Assembly (NCBI RefSeq): GCF_016008875.1
Contig: NZ_JADTQG010000002.1
Coordinates: 248,001 to 312,000 of the forward strand
DNA from: Ectopseudomonas mendocina
GTDB lineage: Bacteria > Pseudomonadota > Gammaproteobacteria > Pseudomonadales > Pseudomonadaceae
DNA length: 64,000 nt
Direction of reading: 5' to 3'
Positions 37,400 to 46,545 of the stretch are shown here, piece after piece. Position 1 is the first letter of the stretch, and the number at the start of each line of letters is the position of its first letter. The notes beneath the pieces are model-generated. The model saw only the letters and a program-made list of their open reading frames with translations, did no database searches and was not told the DNA's origin. The position numbers and the translations under genes were made by a program.

Positions 37400-38350
37400 A
37401 TGCACCTCGACCACCGCCTGCTCGCCGTCAATGACATCGAACTCAGCCTGTACAACGCCGGCCCCGAGCACGGCCGGCCGGTGTGGTTGCTACATGGATT
37501 TCCCGAATGCTGGTACGCCTGGCATCCGCAGATCAAGGCGCTGGCCGCCGCCGGCTACCGCGTGTTCGCCCCGGAGATGCGCGGCTACGGCGCCAGCAGC
37601 GCGCCGGCCGATCCGGCGGCCTATGAGCTGCTCACCCTGTGCGGCGATATCCAGGCAGCGATGGACATGCTCGGCCAGCGCGAGGTAGCGGTGGTCGGCC
37701 ACGACTGGGGCGCGCCGGTGGCCTGGCACCTGGCGCTGCTGGAGCCCGAGCGGGTCAAGGCGCTCGGCGCACTGTCGGTGCCGTTCGGCGGGCGGCCGAA
37801 ACGCCCAGCCATCGAAATGATGCGCGAGGCCTACGCCGGGCGTTTCCATTACATCCTCTACTTCCAGCAACCGGGGCTGGCCGAGGCCGAACTGGACGAT
37901 GACATCGGCCGCAGCCTGCGCCTGCTGCTCGGTGGCCTCGGCGACGCGCTGCTGGCGCAGGACAAGCCCGCCGATGCGCGGTTGTTCGACGGCATGCCGG
38001 ACGACCTGCCCTTGCCGAGCTGGTGCAGCGAGGCGATGTTCGCCCACTACCTGCGCACCTTCGAGCGCCACGGTTTCCGCGGCGCACTGAACTGGTACCG
38101 CAACTTCGAGCGCAACTGGCAACGCACCGAGCATCTGGCGGGTCTGCAGATCACGCAGCCGACGCTGTTCCTGCTCGGGGAAAACGATCCGGTCGGGCGC
38201 TTCGAGGCGCCGACTCTGAAACGCATGGGCGACAAGGTGCCGCACCTGGGCCGCCACGACCTGCCCGGCGCCGGCCACTGGCTGCAGGCCGAATGCGCCG
38301 AACGGGTCAGCGCCCTGCTGCTGGATTTCCTCGCAAGACACTACCGGTAA
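37400..38350 (+). CDS. Alpha/beta hydrolase, soluble epoxide hydrolase-like
   Basis: 316 residues. The oxyanion motif HGFPECWYAW and the nucleophile elbow VVGHDWGAPVAW have aspartate at the nucleophile position, as in epoxide hydrolases and haloalkane dehalogenases. The late histidine is in GAGHWLQAE. HGFPECWYAW favours epoxide hydrolase. It is coupled to the carboxylase gene (6-bp gap). Substrate unknown. Confidence 0.88.
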   Translation: MHLDHRLLAVNDIELSLYNAGPEHGRPVWLLHGFPECWYAWHPQIKALAAAGYRVFAPEMRGYGASSAPADPAAYELLTLCGDIQAAMDMLGQREVAVVGHDWGAPVAWHLALLEPERVKALGALSVPFGGRPKRPAIEMMREAYAGRFHYILYFQQPGLAEAELDDDIGRSLRLLLGGLGDALLAQDKPADARLFDGMPDDLPLPSWCSEAMFAHYLRTFERHGFRGALNWYRNFERNWQRTEHLAGLQITQPTLFLLGENDPVGRFEAPTLKRMGDKVPHLGRHDLPGAGHWLQAECAERVSALLLDFLARHYR

Positions 38351-38369
38351 CGCCGATGTGGTCAGCAAA

Positions 38370-38399
38370 TTGGGCTGTTTTCCTGGCATCAGGTAAACT
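38370..38399 (+). promoter_or_regulatory. Candidate promoter for dxs
   Basis: TTGGGC, an 18-bp spacer and TAAACT lie 34 bp before the dxs start. Because dxs is separated from ispA by two foreign-looking genes it may need its own promoter. The match to sigma-70 consensus is moderate, so this is tentative. Confidence 0.3.
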
Positions 38400-38432
38400 G
38401 CCGCATCTTTTACACCTATAACGATTCGCCTG

Positions 38433-40328
38433 ATGCCGACCACTTTCCACGAGATCCCCCGCGAGCGCCCGTTGACGCCGCTGCTCGACAGCGCCAACAC
38501 GCCCGACGAACTGCGCCGCCTGGCCGAAGCGGACCTGGAAACCCTCGCCGACGAACTGCGCCAGTACCTGCTTTACAGCGTTGGCCAGAGCGGCGGGCAC
38601 TTCGGTGCCGGCCTCGGCGTCATCGAGCTGACCATCGCCCTGCACTACGTCTTCGACACTCCCGATGACCGCCTGGTGTGGGACGTCGGTCACCAGGCCT
38701 ACCCGCACAAGATTCTCACCGGCCGTCGCGAGCGCATGGGCAGCCTGCGCCAGAAGGACGGTCTGGCCGCCTTCCCGCGCCGCAGCGAGAGCGAGTACGA
38801 CACCTTCGGCGTCGGCCACTCCAGCACCAGCATCAGTGCGGCGCTGGGCATGGCAATCGCCGCCCGCCTGAAGGGCGAGAAGCGCAAGAGCGTAGCGGTG
38901 ATCGGCGACGGCGCGCTGACTGCCGGCATGGCCTTCGAGGCGCTCAACCACGCCACCGATGTCGGCGCCAACATGCTGGTGATCCTCAACGACAACGACA
39001 TGTCGATCTCCAAGAATGTCGGCGGCCTGTCCAACTACCTGGCCAAGATCATCTCCAGCCGTACCTACGCCAGCATGCGCGAGGGCAGCAAGAAGATCCT
39101 TTCGCATCTGCCCGGCGCCTGGGAAATCGCACGCAAGGTCGAGGAACATGCCAAAGGCATGCTGGTGCCTGGCACCCTGTTCGAGGAACTGGGCTGGAAC
39201 TACGTCGGCCCCATCGACGGCCACGACCTGCCCACCCTGCTCGCCACCCTGCGCAATATGCGCGACCTCGACGGCCCGCAATTCCTCCACGTGGTGACCA
39301 AGAAGGGCAAGGGCTTCGCCCCGGCCGAACTTGATCCCATCGGCTACCACGCCATTACCAAGCTGGAGCCGGTAACACCTGTCGCCGCCCCCAAAAAGCC
39401 CAGCGGCCCGAAATACTCCAACGTGTTCGGCCAGTGGCTGTGCGACATGGCTGAGCAGGACGCGCGCCTGGTCGGCATCACCCCGGCGATGAAGGAAGGC
39501 TCGGATCTCGTGGCCTTCAGCGAGCGCTTCCCTGATCGTTACTTCGACGTGGCGATTGCCGAGCAGCACGCCGTGACTCTGGCGGCCGGCATGGCCTGCG
39601 AAGGCGCCAAGCCGGTAGTAGCGATCTATTCCACCTTCCTCCAGCGCGCCTACGATCAACTGATCCACGACGTGGCCGTGCAACACCTCGACGTGTTGTT
39701 CGCCATCGACCGCGCCGGCCTGGTCGGCGAAGACGGCCCGACCCACGCCGGCAGCTTCGACCTCTCCTACCTGCGCTGCATCCCCGGCATGCTGGTGATG
39801 ACGCCGAGCGACGAAAACGAGATGCGCCGCATGCTCACCACCGGCCACCTGTTCGATGGCCCGGCAGCGGTGCGCTACCCGCGTGGTGCTGGCCCCAACG
39901 CGCCGCTCGATGCCGGCCTGGAACCGTTGGAAATTGGCAAGGCAGTGGTGCGCCGCCAGGGCCAGCGCGTCGCCCTGCTGGCCTTCGGCGTGCAACTGGC
40001 CGAAGCCCTGCGCGTCGGTGAAACGCTGGACGCCACGGTGGTCGACATGCGCTTCGTCAAACCGCTGGACGAAGCCCTGCTGCGCGAGCTGGCCAGCAGC
40101 CACGAGTTGCTGGTGACCATCGAGGAAAACAGCATCATGGGTGGCGCCGGCAGCGCGGTCAGCGAATTCTTCGCCGCCGAGAACCGCCAGGTGCCGATGC
40201 TGCACCTGGGCCTGCCGGACTACTACGTCGAGCACGCCAAGCCCAGCCAGATGCTCGCCGAATGCGGCCTCGACGAAGCCGGCATTGAGCGCGCGGTACG
40301 CCAGCGCCTGAACCTGCTTCAGGCCTGA
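38433..40328 (+). CDS. dxs: 1-deoxy-D-xylulose-5-phosphate synthase
   Basis: 631 residues, the normal length. It makes DXP from pyruvate and glyceraldehyde 3-phosphate for isoprenoids, thiamine and pyridoxal. The TPP/Mg site is [19 protein letters not shown] with [10 protein letters not shown]. The transketolase-type [19 protein letters not shown] follows. [14 protein letters not shown] is the catalytic histidine region. The ATG at 38433 is in an ordinary context, and a terminator follows. Confidence 0.97.
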   Translation: MPTTFHEIPRERPLTPLLDSANTPDELRRLAEADLETLADELRQYLLYSVGQSGGHFGAGLGVIELTIALHYVFDTPDDRLVWDVGHQAYPHKILTGRRERMGSLRQKDGLAAFPRRSESEYDTFGVGHSSTSISAALGMAIAARLKGEKRKSVAVIGDGALTAGMAFEALNHATDVGANMLVILNDNDMSISKNVGGLSNYLAKIISSRTYASMREGSKKILSHLPGAWEIARKVEEHAKGMLVPGTLFEELGWNYVGPIDGHDLPTLLATLRNMRDLDGPQFLHVVTKKGKGFAPAELDPIGYHAITKLEPVTPVAAPKKPSGPKYSNVFGQWLCDMAEQDARLVGITPAMKEGSDLVAFSERFPDRYFDVAIAEQHAVTLAAGMACEGAKPVVAIYSTFLQRAYDQLIHDVAVQHLDVLFAIDRAGLVGEDGPTHAGSFDLSYLRCIPGMLVMTPSDENEMRRMLTTGHLFDGPAAVRYPRGAGPNAPLDAGLEPLEIGKAVVRRQGQRVALLAFGVQLAEALRVGETLDATVVDMRFVKPLDEALLRELASSHELLVTIEENSIMGGAGSAVSEFFAAENRQVPMLHLGLPDYYVEHAKPSQMLAECGLDEAGIERAVRQRLNLLQA

Positions 40329-40333
40329 GCATG

Positions 40334-40366
40334 AAGCCCGCTCATCGCTGAATGAGCCGGGCTTGC
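40334..40366 (+). terminator. Rho-independent-like terminator after dxs
   Basis: AAGCCCG.CTCA pairs with TGAGC.CGGGCTT, followed by GCTTGTC. The tail is short in T, so strength is uncertain. Confidence 0.55.
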
Positions 40367-40394
40367 TTGTCATTCACACGGGTGCGCACTAAGG

Positions 40395-40605
40395 TGCGCG
40401 CCATTCATGTTCCGCCAGGGTGCGCTGCGCAAGCGGCGTTAAACGGGAAGTCGGTGCGCTCTTCATGAGCAATCCCGACGCTGCCCCCGCAACGGTAATC
40501 GACCGCAGGCCCAAGAGCCTGCCACCACGTCCAACAGCCACTGGGTAATACCGGGAAGGCGGACGCGGGTCGAGAGTCCGGAGACCGGCCCTGACGGTGT
40601 GACTG
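40395..40605 (+). promoter_or_regulatory. Cobalamin (AdoCbl) riboswitch controlling btuB
   Basis: The B12-box AGTCCGGAGACCGGCC (40575-40590) and the upstream conserved GCTGCCCCCGCAACGGTAA (40480-40498), with TAAACGGGAAGTCGGTGC at 40440, are the core elements of the cobalamin riboswitch in the right order and spacing. It lies 90 bp before btuB in the same direction. It should reduce btuB expression when adenosylcobalamin is plentiful. Confidence 0.93.
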
Positions 40606-40695
40606 GTGTTGCGGAGGGCCGCACCGTCAAGCGCCGCCGTCCCGCGCTTGCCCCTGCCCTCCTCGAATGTCTGCCGACTTTGAGGAATCTCGATA

Positions 40696-42549
40696 ATGAA
40701 ACTGTCCCGCCTGGCTTTGGCCATCGCCGTCATGCCTGCTGCCGTATTGGCTGCCGAGCCCTATGTGAGTGCCCCTCTGGTGGTGACCTCCGGGCGCCTG
40801 GCCGAGCCGCAAGCCCAGGCTACAGCGGCGACCACGGTGTTCGAACGGGCGGATATCGAGCGCTTACAAGTTCGCAGCGTGCCGCAATTGCTCAGCCGGG
40901 TGCCCGGTGTACAGATTGGTAGCTCTGGCGGAGTGATTTCCTACTCCGTACGTGGCGCCAGCACCGCACAGACTCTCGTACTGATCGATGGCCAGCGCGT
41001 TGCATCCGCCAGTAGCGGCATCGCTCGCCTTGATTACCTGAGCATCGACAACGTCGAACGCCTGGAGGTGACGCGCGGCCCCCGCTCATCCCTCTATGGA
41101 GCCGACGCCATTGGCGGTGTGATCCAGATTTTTACCCGCCGTGGCGAAACGGGCCTGCATCCGCAAGTGCGCCTGGGGGTCGGCAGCCACCAGACCTTCC
41201 AGCGCGGCGTGGCACTGGCTGGAGGCAATGACCGCACCACCTTTACCCTCGGTGGCAGCCTTGACGAAAGCAGCGGCTGGGATCGCACCAGCGACAACGT
41301 CGGCGCCGACAGCGATCACGACGCCCTGCGCAGCAAAGCCATGCATCTGAATCTGGATCATAGCTTCAGCGATGACTGGAAAGCCGGACTGAACCTTAAC
41401 GATCAACGCGGCGACAGTGAATACGACGACGCTTACAACTTCGTCCCCGGACAACCTCACGATGAGTTCCGCCTGAGCAGTTACAGTGGATACCTGGACG
41501 GCAGGCTTACCGACACCTGGAGCAGCCGTATCGAACTGGGTCGCAGTTTCGACCGTAACAAGGCGCTGGGCGCCGCAGACGCTTGGAATAATGGCACGCT
41601 GAAAACCACTCGAAACTCTGCGAGCTGGATCAATCGCCTGCAACTGAACGCGGCCAACCAACTGACCCTAGGTGCCGACTGGTACGAGGACCGGGTTGAT
41701 GGCAGCACCGTGTTTGCAGAGGACGAGCGTGCTAACCGTGCCGTCTTCGCTCAACACAGCTTCAAGGGCGAACACTTTGGCACCGAACTGGGCCTTCGCC
41801 ACGACGACAACCAGATCTACGGAAACCAGAACAGCTGGAACGCGGCCCTCAGTCTACCCATGGGAGACAGTCAGAGCTGGATCGTCAGCTACGGCGAGGG
41901 TTTCCGCGCCCCCACCTTCAGCGATCTCTACTATCCCGGCTCCGGCAACCCGAATCTGAAGACCGAGACGTCGAAAACCTACGAGTTGCAATGGCGCGCC
42001 GACTTCTCCGGCACGCACCTGACAGCCTCGTTGTACCGTACAGACATCGACGACATGATCGCCTGGGATAGCAACGCCAATCGGCCGGAGAATATTGCCA
42101 AGGCGCGCGTCAACGGCTTGGAGGCCAGCGTTGCCCGCAATGTACTGGACTGGCAGGTTCAGCTCGGGGTGAGCCTGATCGATCCGCGCGACCGCGACAA
42201 CGGCCACACACTTCCTTACCGAGCGCGCCGCACCCTCAGCGTAGATATCGACCGCCAGTTTGGCGCCTTCGGTGTCGGCGGCTCATGGCGCGCGGTTAGC
42301 CAACGCTACGACAACTCGGCCAATACCCGCCAACTCTCCGGTTATGGTGTACTCGACTTGCGCACCAGTTGGCAGAGTTCGCCTGAACTGCGCTGGGATC
42401 TGAAGCTGGATAACGCACTCGATCGTGGTTACACGCAGGGTAACTACCTTCGTCCGACCAATCCTCTGGATTTCACAGGCGAACCACATCCCTATCGCGA
42501 GGCTGGTCGCACCGCACTGCTGGCGGTGACCTGGACACCACAACTCTAG
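40696..42549 (+). CDS. btuB: TonB-dependent vitamin B12 receptor
   Basis: 617 residues with a signal peptide (MKLSRLALAIAVMPAAVLAA). The TonB box lies near APLVVTSGR, and the plug domain has VPQLLSRVPGVQIGSSGG, LVLIDGQRVA and RGPRSSLYGADAIGG. A 22-strand barrel ends in TAVLAVTWTPQL-like LLAVTWTPQL. It takes up cobalamin across the outer membrane. A cobalamin riboswitch is directly upstream. Substrate specificity follows from that riboswitch and the plug similarity. Confidence 0.94.
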   Translation: MKLSRLALAIAVMPAAVLAAEPYVSAPLVVTSGRLAEPQAQATAATTVFERADIERLQVRSVPQLLSRVPGVQIGSSGGVISYSVRGASTAQTLVLIDGQRVASASSGIARLDYLSIDNVERLEVTRGPRSSLYGADAIGGVIQIFTRRGETGLHPQVRLGVGSHQTFQRGVALAGGNDRTTFTLGGSLDESSGWDRTSDNVGADSDHDALRSKAMHLNLDHSFSDDWKAGLNLNDQRGDSEYDDAYNFVPGQPHDEFRLSSYSGYLDGRLTDTWSSRIELGRSFDRNKALGAADAWNNGTLKTTRNSASWINRLQLNAANQLTLGADWYEDRVDGSTVFAEDERANRAVFAQHSFKGEHFGTELGLRHDDNQIYGNQNSWNAALSLPMGDSQSWIVSYGEGFRAPTFSDLYYPGSGNPNLKTETSKTYELQWRADFSGTHLTASLYRTDIDDMIAWDSNANRPENIAKARVNGLEASVARNVLDWQVQLGVSLIDPRDRDNGHTLPYRARRTLSVDIDRQFGAFGVGGSWRAVSQRYDNSANTRQLSGYGVLDLRTSWQSSPELRWDLKLDNALDRGYTQGNYLRPTNPLDFTGEPHPYREAGRTALLAVTWTPQL

Positions 42550-42661
42550 AGGAGCATCGACCGGCTGGCTGTTGGCCTCGCTAAGCGTCGACAGCGTTCC
42601 GATTCGCTGCGCAGGACCGACGCTCATCCATAGGGTGCGCCGCGCGCACCGCCTGGAAACG

Positions 42662-43456
42662 CTACCGCGCTCCTGCCATCAGCTCGCACAACCGCTCGAT
42701 GGCCCCGAGCATCTGCCGGCTGGGCCTTTCCAATCCCTTGTCCGGCACCGCCCACACCTGCCCCAGGCGTACTGCATGCAACTGCGGCCAGGCTTGCCAG
42801 GTCGTGAGTTGGGCATTGCTACCGCCGAGAATTACATCCGGATCACGCGCCAGCACCGCTTCGACGCTGACCTGAGGCGCGGGCTGCGGCAGGTCATCGA
42901 ACAGGTTGCGCGCACCGCACACCTGCAGGGCATCACCAATCAGTTGCTGGCCACCGATGGTGTAAAGCGGCTGGTGCCAGATCTGATAGAACACCGAAAG
43001 GGGCTTATCGCGCCGGTAGCGCTGACGCAACGCGTCCAGCGCGCCCCGAAACTTGGACGCCAGTTGCTCACCCCGCTCCGGCCGGCCAATTCGCTTGCCA
43101 ATGCGTACGAAGGCATCACCGAGTTGGTCGAGGCGTTGCGGCTCGACGATCAACAGATCAATACCTAGCCCGCGCAACTGCGCCTGCTGCGCGGGTGGCA
43201 CGCTGCCTGGCGCGATCAGGATCAGATCCGGCGCCAGTTGTAGTAGACGTTCGAATTCCAGCTGGCCATAACGCCCAACGGTGGGCAGATGCACCAAAGC
43301 GGCGGGACGCTCATCCCCGTCGAGCACACCGACCAGCAGGTCGGCGGCATCCAGGTCGAGCATGATTTCGCTGAGCGAGGGCGCCAGGCTGATCACCCGT
43401 TCGGCGGCCGACAGCGGCAGTGTCAGCAGGCACAGGGCGAGCAGCCACTTACGCAT
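42662..43456 (-). CDS. btuF: Cobalamin-binding periplasmic protein (BtuF-like)
   Basis: 264 residues with a signal peptide (MRKWLLALCLLTLPLSAAE). The class III solute-binding fold is typical: RVISLAPSLSEIMLDLDAAD, LVGVLDGDERPAALVHLPTV and PDLILIAPGS. Convergent with btuB and in an operon after ribA and a small membrane protein. No btuC or btuD is in the window, so its permease is elsewhere. The symbol is inferred from family and btuB neighbourhood. Confidence 0.85.
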   Translation of the reverse strand: MRKWLLALCLLTLPLSAAERVISLAPSLSEIMLDLDAADLLVGVLDGDERPAALVHLPTVGRYGQLEFERLLQLAPDLILIAPGSVPPAQQAQLRGLGIDLLIVEPQRLDQLGDAFVRIGKRIGRPERGEQLASKFRGALDALRQRYRRDKPLSVFYQIWHQPLYTIGGQQLIGDALQVCGARNLFDDLPQPAPQVSVEAVLARDPDVILGGSNAQLTTWQAWPQLHAVRLGQVWAVPDKGLERPSRQMLGAIERLCELMAGAR

Positions 43457-43457
43457 G

Positions 43458-43871
43458 TCAGCCCAGCTGACGGGGGATGCGATAGAGGCTGTGCAGGACG
43501 ATGGACGACAGCGCGAGCAGCACCAACGGAATCGCCTCCAGGCCAGCTAGCACCGCCAACGCAGCGATCCAGGCCGGCAGCGCGGCGCCCAAAAGAGCGC
43601 GCAGCCGTACGCGATCCAACTCCAGCCAGGCGGCGGGCTCGGCATCGCTGTCGAGCGCCTTCTCGGTGGCGATCAGCGCGCGCTTGTAGGCAGAAAACAG
43701 CGGCAAGCTGACGAACATCGAGGCCAGCCCGGCGATGAACAGCGGCATGGTCAGCACCGTGGTACTACCGCCACCGAACAGCAGGTTGAACACGAAAAGC
43801 GGCGCCAGCGCCACGCCTAGATGGCGCCACCAGGCCAGCGCCAGGCGGCGCTTCACCTGGCCTCGGGTCAC
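43458..43871 (-). CDS. Small integral membrane protein of unknown function
   Basis: 137 residues with four hydrophobic segments: two near 19-60, and two near 90-130. No family motif is recognised. It starts with GTG overlapping the ribA stop (GTGA) and ends one base before the btuF start codon, so it is translated between them. A homologue stands at the same place in P. aeruginosa (between the btuF-like gene and ribA). A role in cobalamin or flavin transport is possible but not shown. Confidence 0.75.
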   Translation of the reverse strand: MTRGQVKRRLALAWWRHLGVALAPLFVFNLLFGGGSTTVLTMPLFIAGLASMFVSLPLFSAYKRALIATEKALDSDAEPAAWLELDRVRLRALLGAALPAWIAALAVLAGLEAIPLVLLALSSIVLHSLYRIPRQLG

Positions 43872-44488
43872 AGGCTTTCCTCGGCCTCGCCCTGATGCTG
43901 GTTGCCCAGCATATGGCCGAGCTTGCCGGCCTTGGTGGCGAGGTAGCGCTTGTTGTAGGGGTTGTGCGCGATCTGCAGCGGCACACGATGATCCACGGCG
44001 ATGCCCATGTCGCCCAACGCCTTGACCTTACGCGGGTTGTTGGTCATCAGCTTGAGGCTGTTGATTCGCAGATGCTCGAGCATCGGCAGGCAGATGGCGT
44101 AGTCGCGCTGGTCGGCACCGAAGCCCAGACGCTCGTTGGCCTCCACGGTATCGGCACCGCCGTCCTGCAGTTCATAGGCGCGGATCTTGTTCAGCAGGCC
44201 GATGCCCCGGCCTTCCTGACGCAGATACAGCAGCACGCCGCGCCCCTCATTGGCGATGGCCTGCAGCGCTGCCTGCAGTTGGGCGCCGCAGTCGCAACGC
44301 AGGCTGAACAGCGCGTCGCCGGTCAGGCATTCGGAATGCAGACGCCCGAGCACCGGAGCACCATCGGCGACGTTGCCGAAGGTCAGGGCGACGTGCTCCT
44401 TGCCGGTGGCCTCGTCGAGGAAACCGTGCATGGTGAACACACCGAAAGGGGTGGGCAGTTGGGAGGCGGCGACGAACACGACGGACAC
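43868..44488 (-). CDS. ribA: GTP cyclohydrolase II
   Basis: 206 residues. It opens GTP to the first riboflavin intermediate. The zinc motif with three cysteines is intact in [20 protein letters not shown] (cysteines in ECL, RCD and CDCG). [20 protein letters not shown] is the active-site loop. GTG at 44488 is the start, with AGGAG six bases upstream. This is the functional enzyme, since the cyclohydrolase half of the downstream ribBA lacks these cysteines. Confidence 0.95.
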   Translation of the reverse strand: MSVVFVAASQLPTPFGVFTMHGFLDEATGKEHVALTFGNVADGAPVLGRLHSECLTGDALFSLRCDCGAQLQAALQAIANEGRGVLLYLRQEGRGIGLLNKIRAYELQDGGADTVEANERLGFGADQRDYAICLPMLEHLRINSLKLMTNNPRKVKALGDMGIAVDHRVPLQIAHNPYNKRYLATKAGKLGHMLGNQHQGEAEESL

Positions 44489-44598
44489 CGGATACTCCTA
44501 GCAATGAGTACGAAACAGGCGCGCATTGTATCAGCAGGCCCAGCGGCCGGGTCAGACAGAATTGCTGATCATCGGTATCGAAACGGTTAATACCGTGA

Positions 44599-45243
44599 TC
44601 AGAGCTTGGACTCCAGCACCAGCATGCCCTGCTCCTCGCGCCAGCCGACGCGACTCATGAAGCTCATGCCGAGCAAGGCTTCGGCGGGCGCGCCCCCTTC
44701 CAGCACCACGGCCTCGACGCCAAGCACCTCGATGTCGCCGATCTTGACCCGATCCAGGCGGACCCGCCAGCCACGCGCCGTACCACTGGCCGTGCTGACC
44801 GTGAGCGGTTGCCCACTGACGCGAAAGTCGATGCCCAGACGGCGCGCCTGGGCTTCGTTGAGGGCAACCGACGTGGCACCGGTATCCACCAGAAATGGCA
44901 CGCTTTGGCCGTTGACCGAACCGGTGATCCAGTAGTGACCACCTGGCCCCTTGGCAATGCTCAGCCGCTTTCTAACCGGTTCGGCAAAACCGGCGCTGTA
45001 TTCGCGACTCAGCGGATAGGCGCGCTCGACACCATCGACGCGCAACACCGCGCCCTGCTTGTCGACGCTGACCACCTGCACACCGCCCGGGCCGCTCTGA
45101 CCGACCCGCACCAGCTTGCGCTGGCCGTCGACGTTGACCACTGCCGCGCCGGGAAACAGACCGACTACCTGGACCTGAGAAGCCGCCCAGGAAAGGCTCG
45201 AACACGACAGCACCAGCACAGCGAGACAATGACGAATCAGCAT
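44599..45243 (-). CDS. Retropepsin-like aspartic protease family protein, secreted
   Basis: 214 residues with a signal peptide (MLIRHCLAVLVLSCSSLSWA). The single aspartic site is FLVDTGATSVALNEAQARRL, with the downstream GMSFMSRVGW flap-side phrase; this is the bacterial TIGR02281 family of clan AA proteases. A first domain of about 85 residues precedes it. Substrate and role are unknown. The same gene lies at this place in other pseudomonads (recalled). Confidence 0.85.
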   Translation of the reverse strand: MLIRHCLAVLVLSCSSLSWAASQVQVVGLFPGAAVVNVDGQRKLVRVGQSGPGGVQVVSVDKQGAVLRVDGVERAYPLSREYSAGFAEPVRKRLSIAKGPGGHYWITGSVNGQSVPFLVDTGATSVALNEAQARRLGIDFRVSGQPLTVSTASGTARGWRVRLDRVKIGDIEVLGVEAVVLEGGAPAEALLGMSFMSRVGWREEQGMLVLESKL

Positions 45244-45261
45244 GAATGAGGGTCTCCCGGC

Positions 45262-45996
45262 TCAGTCGAAGGGATAGGGCCAATGCCAGCGCGCGAAGAT
45301 CGACCGCAACTCGCCGCTGGCAATCAGCCTGGCCAGACGCTGGTCATAAAGCTCGGCCAGGGCACGACCACGCGGCGTATCGGCAAAACCGAGATATAGC
45401 GGCAGCTGAGTCAGATCCGTCACGCGATACTGCTGCGGGTTGGCGGCCTGGTTCAGGGCGTAGTCGACCTCGGGACGAGCATCGATGTAGAAGTCCGCAT
45501 GGCCCAGGTTGAGCATGCCGAGGATACCGCCACGCCGCTGCACTTCCCGGTAGTCGCGCACATTCGGCAGATATTCCTCGTAGCCATAGCCTCTCACCCA
45601 GACCAACCGGTATTTGCCCAGGCTCTCCAGCGTCGGCACGGGCTTGTCCTTGAGGCCGACCGCGACGATCTGATCGCTGTCATAGTGCTCCTTGGGGTAA
45701 AACACCTGATCCTCGATCTCGTCGCGATACGCACCGACCCAGGCATCGGCCCCGCCGCGCTGCACGAGCCCGACGGCGCGCGTGTAGGGCACGCTGTAGA
45801 TGCTCAGCCTGACGCCTGCCGGCTCGAACACCTCACGCATGATGTCCCAGCCCAGGCCGGTACCATCGGCTTCGGTGTAGGCGTCCCACACCTCGCTGGC
45901 CAGGCGTATCTCGTCTGGCAGATCACTCTGCGCCTGAGCACCGCTCAGGGTGCACAGCATCAACAGTACGCCCAACCAGCCTTGCCTCATCCCCAT
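45262..45996 (-). CDS. Periplasmic solute-binding protein, amino-acid ABC type (family 3)
   Basis: 244 residues with a signal peptide ending SGAQAQ. The fold is family 3: IRLASEVWDAYTEADGTGLG, DIMREVFEPAGVRLSIYSVP, DAWVGAYRDE. No permease or ATPase gene is adjacent, so it may serve a distant transporter or a non-transport role such as a sensor. Two ATGs (45996 and 45990) compete for the start. Confidence 0.8.
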   Translation of the reverse strand: MGMRQGWLGVLLMLCTLSGAQAQSDLPDEIRLASEVWDAYTEADGTGLGWDIMREVFEPAGVRLSIYSVPYTRAVGLVQRGGADAWVGAYRDEIEDQVFYPKEHYDSDQIVAVGLKDKPVPTLESLGKYRLVWVRGYGYEEYLPNVRDYREVQRRGGILGMLNLGHADFYIDARPEVDYALNQAANPQQYRVTDLTQLPLYLGFADTPRGRALAELYDQRLARLIASGELRSIFARWHWPYPFD

Positions 45997-46002
45997 GACC
46001 CT

Positions 46003-46530
46003 TTAGAAACCCAGCCCTGCTCCGTAGTTGGCCCAGGCCCAGACCAACCCCTGCATGGCCAGCCAGGCGAAGACCCCGGCGATGATGTCATCGAGCATGA
46101 TGCCGACACCGCCATGCACATGACGGTCGATCCAGCGAATCGGCCAGGGTTTGACGATGTCGAACAGACGAAACATGAGGAAGCCTAGCAGTAACCAGAC
46201 CCACCCCTCAGGCACCAGCCACAGGGTAATCCACATGCCGACCATCTCGTCCCAGACGATGCCTTCATGGTCGTGCACGCGCAGGTCGTCGGCGACCTTG
46301 CCGCACAGCCAGAAGCCGAACAGCATGGTCACGCCGAGCAGCAGCCAGTAGCCCCAGTCCGGCAGCATCTGCCACAGCGGCACGAACGGCAGTGCCACCA
46401 GCGAGCCCCAGGTACCGGGCGCCTTGGGCAAGGTGCCGGAGCCGAAGCCGAAGGCAATGAAGTGCCAGGGATTACGCCACACCGAGGGCGGTACGTATTC
46501 GGCGGGAACCTGGTTGGGGTGATCGGTCAC
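46003..46530 (-). CDS. pgpA: Phosphatidylglycerophosphatase A
   Basis: 175 residues with several membrane segments. It dephosphorylates phosphatidylglycerol phosphate in the inner membrane. FGSGTLPKAPGTWGSLVALP and DHEGIVWDEMVGMWITL carry the family's conserved residues. The start at 46530 (GTG, reading MTDHPNQVPAEYV) has GGAG five bases upstream; GTG at 46536 is the alternative. It follows thiL closely. Confidence 0.94.
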   Translation of the reverse strand: MTDHPNQVPAEYVPPSVWRNPWHFIAFGFGSGTLPKAPGTWGSLVALPFVPLWQMLPDWGYWLLLGVTMLFGFWLCGKVADDLRVHDHEGIVWDEMVGMWITLWLVPEGWVWLLLGFLMFRLFDIVKPWPIRWIDRHVHGGVGIMLDDIIAGVFAWLAMQGLVWAWANYGAGLGF

Positions 46531-46545
46531 ACGCACTCCGTCCTG

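Noticed and set aside
34082..37471. Two long minus-strand frames (596 and 530 codons) opposite the acyl-CoA carboxylase
   Set aside because: Antisense to a protein with complete biotin carboxylase, biotinyl and carboxyltransferase motifs; no family features in the antisense translations.
38307..40373. 688-codon open frame on the minus strand opposite dxs
   Set aside because: It lies wholly antisense to a clear dxs with all active-site motifs; the translation is His/Gln/Gly-rich nonsense typical of shadow frames.
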